Part shown: piece after piece, positions 1 through 7,600 of the stretch
Numbering within the stretch: the stretch's first letter is position 1
Layout of the letters: each line of letters starts with the position of its first letter
Source of the DNA: Symbiobacteriaceae bacterium
GTDB lineage: Bacteria; Bacillota; JAAYKD01; WRDA01
Direction of reading: 5' to 3'
Length of the DNA stretch: 12,328 nt
Assembly (NCBI GenBank): GCA_009783675.1
Contig: WRDA01000026.1
Span: forward strand, 1-12,328
Notes under the pieces: model-generated
Seen by the model: only the letters and a program-made list of their open reading frames with translations
The model's database searches: none
What the model was told of the DNA's origin: nothing
Position numbers and translations under genes: made by a program

Positions 1-2170
1 CTGTCGTTTCCGCCAGCCTGACGAAACCAAGAGGATACACTGTTCCTTCGATTACTTCGAATAGTTCATAGTAAACACAAAGGGGATTCGTCCCTGCGGT
101 ATATTCAGGGTCCAGAGTCTTCCCCGCCTTGATAGCCCACCAACCATTCTCTGGGCTTAACAGTACTGCTTCTTCACTGTCAGTGATCCAGTCCAGGTTA
201 TCTCCTTTGCGCCAATCATTGGTAACCCTGTCCCGGGTCCAGCTTTCCGCTAACCAAATTATGTCTGTGGGGATAGAGATTAAGCCACTGACCCTGGTCA
301 AATGCCAGCCACGCGCAGTGCCGGTAGTATAGAAAGAATAACTAAAGGCGCCTGTTGCGTTGCGGCGTAGTACCAGAGGCAGACCTTCCTCCAGCCGGTT
401 GATACCGGTGAAGAAGCGAGCTCTTGGGTATTGATAATCACGCTCCCATTCCCCGGCTTTGACTGTGCTGTAATTACCCCCACCGTAACTGAAATGCACT
501 CCGGTGTAGAGGTAACTAGTTTGGTTGGTGATTCTGTGGGTGTATTTAGCCTGATTATTCATTCCTTCCTGAGGTTGCCAGGTGTAGGAGTTAGGTCGCG
601 GTGTGACAAGAGCGGCTATCGCAGCAGAGTTTGCGTTGGTGGGTGGAGCCAGGAGAGGGTTCGTTGCGAAGTTACTCCACAAGCTCTCATCCAGATGGTT
701 ATCAATACCTGTAGTCAGCATCGAGGCTTCAAAGTTGAGTCTGATGCCCAGCTCCGCATCTTCTCGTTTATAACGCACCAGAACATGCCTATGCCAGTAT
801 CGCAAAGCATTGGTCGTGTTCGAGGGAAAATGCCAGGTTAGGGCGGCAGCATCTCGCTGAGCCTGAGTCTGCACTAGAAATGGGCTGAAGGCATGATTCT
901 CGTTAACAGTAGAGTTGTTGTTAGAGCCGATGTAACCCAGAATCTCCCCACCCTGATCGGCAATTATCGCTTCATCGATGGACATATGCAGATCGAAGGG
1001 TTGGGTGCTGGCGTATAGGTTTCCACAGTAGCGTAGCCTGTAGATAATATAAAAGTACTCCCCTGGATCGAAAGCTGACAGAGGTGCATTGGCTGGCCAG
1101 CGACTGGGATCCTTACGCCAGAGATCGCGCTCCGCCAGGGTGCCTCCCCAACCCTGAGCAGACCACTCCGGGGAACTGCTGGCGGGCATCCAGCTTTCCT
1201 GCCAGTATTCGTACTTGGCATCGCCGTTGGTCGGTACGATGCCGGAAAGGAAGGAGTAGGGCTGCCTGACAAAGGTGTTGATGACCAGTTCTAAAGGATT
1301 GGATTTGGTTGTAAAACCGCCATCCACTAGGACAACCGGATTCGAACCAGGTATTGGCGCTCCGGTATAATCTACTTGTATGATGTTACCCATGGCGTCG
1401 ATCAATCTGCCGGCACCATCGCGAAGCTTGGGTATATAGCTGGCTGTTGCGTAGATGGCGTTACCGCCCTCCACCGTCCTGCTGAAACCATTTTGGATAT
1501 TGCCGGGGATAAAGCTGTAGATGACATCCATAGCCACTCTGTTACCGACATCAAAAGTCTCGACATTCCAGATGACGATCTCCTGTTCTCTGGTGGCGGG
1601 ATTGTACTCGATCCTGGCTTGTAGTCCCAGAGGTGAGTTGGGCATACTAAACAGCGGATTCCAGCTGACGAGGCTATGGTTAGCCATACAGTTATCCTCT
1701 GTTGTAGTTGGGCGCAGGTTATTGGGAGCGGCGATAGTGTTAACGACGTAGGTACCATCCCGAGCAGTCATGATATAGCGCGGGATACGCGCCTCCAGCT
1801 CCCCCGGCCTGGCAATTCTGGTAGAATCGGTTGGTGGAAGTGAGAACACCAGCTGGAAAGTCAGGGACTTGACCTCATTCACCTCGGGAGTGTACTCCAG
1901 ACGGGTATCGGGGATATTACTACCCTCCGCAGTCGCTAAGCTGACCCGGCGAGTGTTGGCTGGGTTGCTGGTGCTGGGAGGAGAGGTCCACTTAAGGGAG
2001 ACCTGCATCTGCTCTGCGCCACCACCGGGATCGTCATCGGCGATTGCCCGGCTGTTCAGTGGACTGCCGAAGGGTGTGACCACACCGACCAGGAGCAGTA
2101 AAATTAGTAAAGTGTCTACTGCCTTCATTACTGTCTCGTTACCCAGGATGAAATGCTTTCTATACTTCAC
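1..2170 (-). CDS. Large exported surface protein, 3' end cut by window edge
   Basis: The frame is open without a stop from a GTG at 2170 down to base 2: 723 codons. The C-terminus lies outside the window. The start is set by GGAGG at 2182-2178, 7 nt upstream of the GTG. An in-frame ATG at 2197 has no ribosome-binding site and overlaps the promoter-like box. Residues 1-44 look like a long signal peptide: basic MKYRKH, a hydrophobic core at about 18-33 (LLILLLLVGVV) and an AIA cleavage site before DDD at 45. The mature part is polar and beta-rich, with many N, T and S and few Cys. Residues 320-360 are unusually Trp-rich (W323, W327, W336, W341, W351, W358), and aromatic residues are again dense at 639-705. 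No anchor is visible because the end is missing. I cannot assign a family. Structural surface protein or adhesin is the most likely role, by inference from export, size and composition. It is separated from the pterin-family gene upstream by 294 nt containing a likely terminator and promoter, so it is probably its own transcription unit. Confidence 0.88.
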   Translation of the reverse strand, partial: MKYRKHFILGNETVMKAVDTLLILLLLVGVVTPFGSPLNSRAIADDDPGGGAEQMQVSLKWTSPPSTSNPANTRRVSLATAEGSNIPDTRLEYTPEVNEVKSLTFQLVFSLPPTDSTRIARPGELEARIPRYIMTARDGTYVVNTIAAPNNLRPTTTEDNCMANHSLVSWNPLFSMPNSPLGLQARIEYNPATREQEIVIWNVETFDVGNRVAMDVIYSFIPGNIQNGFSRTVEGGNAIYATASYIPKLRDGAGRLIDAMGNIIQVDYTGAPIPGSNPVVLVDGGFTTKSNPLELVINTFVRQPYSFLSGIVPTNGDAKYEYWQESWMPASSSPEWSAQGWGGTLAERDLWRKDPSRWPANAPLSAFDPGEYFYIIYRLRYCGNLYASTQPFDLHMSIDEAIIADQGGEILGYIGSNNNSTVNENHAFSPFLVQTQAQRDAAALTWHFPSNTTNALRYWHRHVLVRYKREDAELGIRLNFEASMLTTGIDNHLDESLWSNFATNPLLAPPTNANSAAIAALVTPRPNSYTWQPQEGMNNQAKYTHRITNQTSYLYTGVHFSYGGGNYSTVKAGEWERDYQYPRARFFTGINRLEEGLPLVLRRNATGAFSYSFYTTGTARGWHLTRVSGLISIPTDIIWLAESWTRDRVTNDWRKGDNLDWITDSEEAVLLSPENGWWAIKAGKTLDPEYTAGTNPLCVYYELFEVIEGTVYPLGFVRLAETT

Positions 2171-2177
2171 GTTTTGG

Positions 2178-2182
2178 CCTCC
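2178..2182 (-). promoter_or_regulatory. Ribosome-binding site deciding a GTG start
   Basis: GGAGG on the minus strand, 7 nt before the GTG at 2170. It favours this GTG over the in-frame ATG at 2197, which has only AT-rich sequence upstream. Confidence 0.75.
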
Positions 2183-2195
2183 AATTAAGATTCCC

Positions 2196-2224
2196 ATTAT
2201 AATAACCTATTATTAGGCCAATTA
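2196..2224 (-). promoter_or_regulatory. Candidate promoter of the left-hand surface protein gene
   Basis: On the minus strand a perfect TATAAT lies at 2201-2196. At 17 bp spacing the -35 position (2224-2219) reads TAATTG, a weak match to TTGACA. Transcription would start near 2189, giving a short leader that holds the GGAGG site. A 6-bp inverted repeat TTCCTT/AAGGAA with an 8-nt loop (2233-2252) lies just upstream of the -35 position and could be a regulator site, though it may be chance. The call rests on sequence match only. Confidence 0.35.
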
Positions 2225-2315
2225 CCACAAGATTCCTTTTGAATGTAAGGAAATTTCAGGGAAATGCGTGTAAAATCAGTTGTAATTAGGGTTGGAGGTC
2301 GTTTGGACCTTTGCT

Positions 2316-2350
2316 AAATACAAGCCAGATCATCATGGAGATGACCTGGC
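2316..2350 (-). terminator. Terminator-like hairpin downstream of the QueD-family gene
   Basis: Positions 2350-2340 and 2334-2324 form an 11-bp stem (one G-U wobble in the minus-strand RNA) around a 5-nt loop. It is followed by TTGTATTT, a fairly U-rich tail. The hairpin starts about 115 nt past the stop codon of the QueD-family gene and precedes the TATAAT box of the next gene, which is where a rho-independent terminator would be expected. The tail is interrupted by G and A, so termination may be incomplete. The stem lies inside a wider 9-bp inverted repeat (2289-2297 with 2378-2386). Confidence 0.45.
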
Positions 2351-2464
2351 CCGAAAATGCTATTTAATTAAGATACACTCCAACCCCAAGCAATGTGTTG
2401 CCATCTCAACGGCAGCCATCGATTTTATGCTAAGCTACGCGCTGGGCAAATAACTACCTGTTAC

Positions 2465-2959
2465 CTACCTGAACTCCTTGGATGCAGCGTTCATCAGGGA
2501 TGAGCGCATGGTGATCTTTTTAATCGGCATCCTGTCTTTTAAGAGCTCATAGAATAACTCACAGAGGTTTTCACAGGTGGAGACCTTCTTGGTGACGATG
2601 ATCCTGTATTGAGGATAGGACCAGGCTAGAGGATGATCGATCTTGGCCAGGGGTACGCAAAACTCGGGATTGTTAGTGATACCTTCCCTTTCGTAAACTG
2701 CCAGAATGGCATCCAATAGCGGATCCCCTTCCTGCATCAGAGTCGCGTGATGGAAATGATCTACGATCTCCCAGGCTTTCTTGAAGCCGTCCTTGCAGGC
2801 GTGAGCGAAGCCGGTAACCGGGTCCACTGTGTCTTCAAGTTCGATGGTCAACAGACCGGAATGCCCATGGAGATGCTTGGCTTCTCGCTTCCAGTTCATG
2901 AAACGATGGGCATACTGGAAATCTAAATTGACGATAGAGGTGTATAGATCGTTAGGCAT
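2465..2959 (-). CDS. 6-pyruvoyl-tetrahydropterin synthase/QueD-family protein lacking catalytic residues
   Basis: This 164-residue protein carries the pterin-synthase (T-fold) signature. The zinc ligands are H18 in FQYAHRF and H31 and H33 in HLHGHS, and the later STCENL motif (E130) corresponds to the PTxEN substrate-binding segment. In canonical QueD (6-carboxy-tetrahydropterin synthase, queuosine pathway) and in PTPS the active site includes a Cys four residues before HGH, an Asp-His pair and a C-terminal Glu. Here the Cys position is A27, the Asp-His pair appears as H70-H71, and the C-terminal region reads MRSSLMNA without the expected Glu. The fold and metal site are therefore likely kept, while the classical reaction is doubtful. 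It is longer than typical bacterial QueD (about 120-140 residues), with extra sequence at about 75-110. The start is supported by AGGGGG shortly upstream. No other queuosine or folate gene is visible nearby, and no preQ1-type leader was recognised in the 94 nt between it and the upstream peptidase gene. It may be co-transcribed with that peptidase. I withhold the queD symbol for these reasons. Confidence 0.8.
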   Translation of the reverse strand: MPNDLYTSIVNLDFQYAHRFMNWKREAKHLHGHSGLLTIELEDTVDPVTGFAHACKDGFKKAWEIVDHFHHATLMQEGDPLLDAILAVYEREGITNNPEFCVPLAKIDHPLAWSYPQYRIIVTKKVSTCENLCELFYELLKDRMPIKKITMRSSLMNAASKEFR

Positions 2960-3053
2960 TTGCTTATCCCCCTTAAATTTGTTAGATGTGGCTTACATTT
3001 CTGTTCCCTTTCGACGATGCTGATCGTGATTCCTTTAACCTAACACAGGGATA

Positions 3054-4556
3054 TCACTGTAATATTTTATACTTTGCCAGAAACTTCAGCACACTGGGTT
3101 GCAGTAAGGCAACGGAAACCAGGAAAGCAAAGGGAACCCAGAGCATGGATACGGCGATGATGGCCAGAGACCTGATGGCTCTCTGCAGCGTCTTCCACTT
3201 GCTGGTCAGAGAGGATAGCAACAGAGCCAGCAGAGGACTGTAAAAGAGATAGCTGGCGGAAGGCATCCATTTGCTACTGGCGGAAGTTAGCATCAGCATT
3301 AAAGACATGCACAGTGAGGAAGCCGATATAACCAACTTCTTTTGCTTAAGATGAACTGCACCGTAAAGCAGACTCGCCGCACCGATTGCTGCAGCTATGC
3401 TCTGCGATACCCCTTGCTTAATCAAAACCATCTTACCTGGTGAAAAAGGAAAGAAGACAGCTTCAGCCGGGGGGCCCACTGCTTCCTCGGCAGGATTGGC
3501 GGCGAAGTAATCCGCTAGTTTCAGTACGGTCAACAAATGCTGCCAAGCCGAATCTGGGTTCAGGTTCTCAATACTATCTGTCGCCTTGTGGTAGTGTTCC
3601 ACCCCTTCGATTACCGCGAAGTTAATCCCCTTATACCCAGCATTTCGAAACATGGAAAAATCGGTGTTGTTGGTCATCATGCCATAGATCGTGGCTGCAA
3701 AAGAAAACCCAATTGGCTTTACACCGGCCTTAACCACTGTCTTAAGTTGCTGATAAGCCTTGGGTGAGGTCTCGAAGAGCAGAAAGCCGCCTCGATTGCC
3801 GCGCATTTCCAGATTGATAACCATGTCGATCTTATCCTTAAGCTCCGGATGCATTTCTACAAATTTGTAGACCCCAAGAAGCCCGCGTTCCTCTCCGTCG
3901 GTGAAGAGAAAATAGAGATCATTAGCCAGGCTTTCGCTATGGGCATGAGCTCGCAAAGCTTCCAGCATGGCACAGACGGCCAGCATGTCATCGGCGGCAC
4001 CAGGGGCAGTGTTCACGCTGTCGTAATGAGAAACAAACAAAACTCCCCTATTAGCATCCACACCCTGCAGCTTCACCATGATGTTCTGCAGACTGTCTGC
4101 TCCGACATCATGAAAGCGGAAATGAAAATACTCAGAGAAGGAATGAATATCATGGTCGGAGGCAATCTTTTCCCGGTTCTTCTCCCACCAGACTTCCTTA
4201 GAGGATCTGAAGCGACTCGTGATAACTTCGGTATATTCCTCCAGCTCCAAGGAAGCATCTTCTACGATGGGCTGCAGACCCATATCGGTAATTTCGGTCA
4301 GCAACTCTGCCTGCACAGTCCTTATTGCTTCCGATCCGCTGGGATGCGGTTCGGTGGCCAGGCGTGCAATGTTGCTCATCATCCTCTTATAGGCAGGAAA
4401 ATATGGGGAATCAACATCTAGATGAGGAGGGCGAATCTGCCTCATGCCGATCACCGCCCCGGTAACCAATGAAGCCAGATTAATCATCCCGGAAAAGTCT
4501 TTGCCTTTTTTCAGACCAAATCTCTCCCTTTTCAACCCCAAATGTCCATTGTCCAT
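3054..4556 (-). CDS. M28-family zinc metallopeptidase with C-terminal membrane helices
   Basis: A membrane-anchored aminopeptidase-like protein of 500 residues. The N-terminal HPSGS motif (71-75) is typical of this clan. The di-zinc site is complete: H177 in SHYDS, D189 in GAADD, general base E222 and ligand E223 in DGEERG, E250 in NLEMRG (Glu where many M28 enzymes have Asp) and H323 in HYHKATDS. The tail has about four hydrophobic helices (roughly 382-402, 408-425, 433-450, 462-485), and a weakly hydrophobic stretch lies at 21-38. This resembles the ER metallopeptidase 1/Pff1-like branch of M28, a peptidase domain followed by membrane helices, so I infer a peptidase domain facing outside. 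Its substrate is unknown. The start is uncertain. ATG 4556 lies inside a 7-bp tandem repeat, has no Shine-Dalgarno, and its first residues (GLKRERF/GLKKGKD) look translated from repeat. ATG 4487 (M24), just before the hydrophobic stretch, is an alternative but also lacks a clear Shine-Dalgarno. It lies 64 nt (or 133 nt with the later start) after the giant surface gene, so co-transcription is likely. Confidence 0.9.
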   Translation of the reverse strand: MDNGHLGLKRERFGLKKGKDFSGMINLASLVTGAVIGMRQIRPPHLDVDSPYFPAYKRMMSNIARLATEPHPSGSEAIRTVQAELLTEITDMGLQPIVEDASLELEEYTEVITSRFRSSKEVWWEKNREKIASDHDIHSFSEYFHFRFHDVGADSLQNIMVKLQGVDANRGVLFVSHYDSVNTAPGAADDMLAVCAMLEALRAHAHSESLANDLYFLFTDGEERGLLGVYKFVEMHPELKDKIDMVINLEMRGNRGGFLLFETSPKAYQQLKTVVKAGVKPIGFSFAATIYGMMTNNTDFSMFRNAGYKGINFAVIEGVEHYHKATDSIENLNPDSAWQHLLTVLKLADYFAANPAEEAVGPPAEAVFFPFSPGKMVLIKQGVSQSIAAAIGAASLLYGAVHLKQKKLVISASSLCMSLMLMLTSASSKWMPSASYLFYSPLLALLLSSLTSKWKTLQRAIRSLAIIAVSMLWVPFAFLVSVALLQPSVLKFLAKYKILQ

Positions 4557-4626
4557 TATCCATTGTCCATTGACAATTGAGTGTTTTCAACTTTTCACTT
4601 TTCATTTTCACTTTCAACTCTCAACT
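4505..4626. repeat. Tandem 7-bp (heptad) repeat array filling an intergenic gap
   Basis: From 4543 to 4626 the plus strand divides exactly into twelve 7-bp units. Four are of TGTCCAT type (4543-4570), then come TGACAAT and TGAGTGT, then TTTCAAC, TTTTCAC, TTTTCAT, TTTCACT, TTCAACT and CTCAACT. Diverged units in the same register appear to continue to about 4505, where a 21-bp (three-unit) periodicity is still visible. The array covers the whole 64-nt gap between the giant surface gene and the peptidase gene, the last codons and stop of the former, and the annotated start and first residues of the latter. Units differ in steps, as in slippage-grown arrays. Heptameric short tandem repeats are known from cyanobacteria and occur in other genomes. 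It is not a CRISPR: units are 7 bp with no spacers. Confidence 0.8.
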
Positions 4627-7600
4627 CTCTGCTGTGGGTGCCAGTGCTACTCGTTGCAGATAGCCTTTTTCGCCCCTAAACTCCACATAATCCCAGTTAG
4701 CATCACTGCTGTCCAAAACTGTGACAATGTCTCCATAGCTTAGCTCACGTCCGGGAGTAAACGATCCATTAACAAAGATGTGCAGGGTCAATGTCTGGGT
4801 GATGACTGTTTTACGCATGGCGCTGGTGACCACAGGTTTCTCTTTTACCTTCTTCTTACTTTGATTCATCAGGAAAAGCACCCCAAGGGCCACCAGGAGG
4901 ATTATCCCACCCATCAGTGCCATTTGCGGCAATCCCAGGGAGGAAGAGGATTCCACCTTCACGGTGCACTCAGCCCAGAAGCCGCCGTCTTCTGTCGTTA
5001 CCGTTACGATACAGGTCCCCTCGCTGAGAGGTGTAACCAGTCCCTCCTGATCGACGGTGATGATCCCGGTCCCGCAGGTACTCCAGACGACGTTCTTGTT
5101 CGCTGCGTTGGCAGGCATAATCGTCGCCGTCAGTTTCCTGGCTGAACCACCAACCCTTAAGGTGATTCTTTCTTCGCTAAGAGTGATACCACTGACTGTT
5201 ACATTTCCTGTAACCACTACTTCCCTGTTCTCAGGGATTTCTTCCTCCTCTTCCCCAGCCTGCACACGGATATTGCTGCCATCGGGTCCTAAACCCGTTG
5301 GGATACGGTTATAGCTGCGGATAGCAGGTGAAAACTCCACAAAATGATCTGCCTCTCCCATCTTCTCTGAGGGGGTAAAGATAAAGCGTCTGGCGACCAC
5401 TTCACCATTGTAGGAAACGGGATCGACAGCAGAGATGGACCCGCTGAGGAGTTCAGAGTCTGCCTGCTGGCCACCCTCGCTGATTCTTGTCACAGAATAT
5501 ACCTCTACAGAGTCTGCATTAAGGTCAGTAATCAGTGCATGTTTGTCAAAGACAATACTTAATCCTTCCGGAGAATAATACACGCCACTCAACGCAGCCG
5601 GGCGCGAGGACTCCATAGCGATATTCACATCGGTACGAATGGGTGGAACCTCCATCTCCTCACTAAAGACAGTTTCATATCCATCCTTTTCGTACATAAC
5701 CTTCCACAGACCACTGGGGACATCCCAGGCATACCATCCGTCCGCTCCTGTGAGCAGAGGGTTTGCCTGTTCGTAAAATTCGGCGTCCCAAACTTCCCAC
5801 ACTCCATTTTGCAACCATAACGCTGTGGTCTTTACACCCTGCAACGGGTTATCCAGAGTAACTTCATAAATAACCCCGCTGGGATCGTAAATCCAATGAG
5901 CAAGTAGCTTAGCATACTGCTTCTTGAAGCAATCTTTGGGTATATAGTTAAGCTGTTCCTTAACTATTTCTCCCATATAATAGTCTGCAACCATATAACT
6001 TGCTGTTAATACCAGACCACATACGATGCTTACTCCGCCGGTAATTACGCCTACTAACCCCAGAAAGGTATACACTAAGGGCAACATACCGCCAATCCAT
6101 TGCATGATGCTTTTGACTTTCATCGTCAATCTGGCGTAATCGAGATGCACGCGGTTCCGCTCATTATCGCATTCCTTCTTAAGCGCATGTTCCAGCATTG
6201 ATTGGTCGGTTAAGTCAAAAATTGTTCCGGTAATAGATGTCCCCGTAGTAATAATCGTGGATATGATGCTAATTACTTTTAGAGCTCCCGTAACAGCAAC
6301 TCTCTGAACTGTTGGTGTCCGAGGCATCAGATTATTAGCCAGAAAAACACCTGATAGATTATATCCCTGTTCTTCAAACCAAGATTCAGGAATGCTCAGG
6401 GAGCTTGTTATGGTCAGCAGATCGGAAGCAGGGTCATGAGAAGAGCCTGCGTGAACATTGAATGCAGGTATGCCAGTCTGTTCGAAGAGAGTCATATCAG
6501 ATGCGCTCATATTAGCATTGGGAATAGTCTCTCTTTGCATTACTATTTCAATCTTCGTGACTGTATCTTCCGAGGGCATAACCAACTCTGCAGTTATAAC
6601 CATGGCACCGTCCGCTCTGCGGACAGCGTCAGCATTAATCACTTCATATCCGCTTAAGGCACTCGGCAGCGACGCCCTATACTCGTCTTCCGTCAGCGGG
6701 GTTTGTGCAGCCTTAGGGTCAAACTTAGGCACAGGCGTATAATCCACATATATACTGCCGGTCGATGCCCCACTGGCTGCTCCGGACATGGCATTAGGTA
6801 TTCTGGCTTCGAAAAGGCTGGTCACTTCGTTGAATACACCTGGCGCACTGGAGGTGAAACCACCGCTTTCGATGGTGAACTCCACATCGGTAACTGCCGT
6901 ATTATCGGTAAAACGGGCAGCCACATCTAAATGCGAGGTGTGTATCCAGTAGACATAAGGAAAAGCGATGGGAAATGACGAAGCGTCAAACTCCCGCACA
7001 CCATGGCCCTGGGAATCATAGACAAAAAGAGTTTGAATCTGTGGCCGGGAAGGGTCATAGGTCATCATTTTAGCTTCGGTTGCCCTGGTCTCCCCGTTGA
7101 TTGTCGCCTCGGCATGTATTTCATGCAGACGCTTCACGCCATCAGAGCCGGGCAGAATAACCTTTGCCGACCAGTTACCCACCGGCGAAGCGGTGGTAGA
7201 GCCGATGGGCGCACCCCTATCATATACAGAAACGAGGCTACCGGCAGGAGCATAGCCTTTGATAAATATATCGCGCTTCTGAGCATAATCAGGAACCGAT
7301 ATGCTGAGTATTTCCACCACAATTTCAGCAGTACCCAGGTTCACAGAGCCCATGGTAACCGAAGCGAAGGTGGAAGGTAAAGCTATATCCTGGTCCACTG
7401 TTACCCGAAATGCAGCAAATCCTTCGCTAATCTCATCATCAGGCAGCTGCATAGTGATGCTTCTACCAGCACTAAAGACCGGATCCGGCAGGCTTTTGTT
7501 GTTTAAGGTCAGACTGCCCGGGACGAAGGTCGTGCCAGCCGGGACTTGCATAACGAGGGTGTCAGGGGAGTCGATGTTATTGTATGGATTCCCTACCAGA

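Noticed and set aside
1402..1758. 118-residue minus-strand frame inside the left-hand gene
   Set aside because: It is out of frame with the 723-codon open frame that has a signal peptide and GGAGG site. It lacks any motif and is best explained as a shadow.
2289..2386. c-di-GMP or other known riboswitch class
   Set aside because: The conserved internal motifs of the GEMM, purine, cobalamin and tetrahydrofolate classes are absent. Only the stems are seen, so no class is assigned.
2960..3053. preQ1 riboswitch upstream of the QueD-family gene
   Set aside because: I looked for the class I pattern (short GC hairpin followed by an A-rich tail ending in CUAA near the ribosome-binding site). Only a stray CTAACAAA is present, with no fitting stem.
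3849..4421. 190-residue plus-strand open frame
   Set aside because: It is antisense to the catalytic domain of the M28 peptidase, whose complete zinc motifs prove the minus strand to be coding. It has no recognisable motif of its own.
4543..4626. CRISPR array or minisatellite of larger unit
   Set aside because: The units are 7 bp with no spacers and the register holds across all twelve. The 21-bp periodicity is simply three units.
4624..4938. Sortase LPXTG anchor or S-layer-homology domain in the giant protein
   Set aside because: LPQMA lacks the Thr-Gly needed for sortase cleavage and 98 residues follow it. No S-layer-homology repeat was found. A plain membrane helix is the supported anchor.
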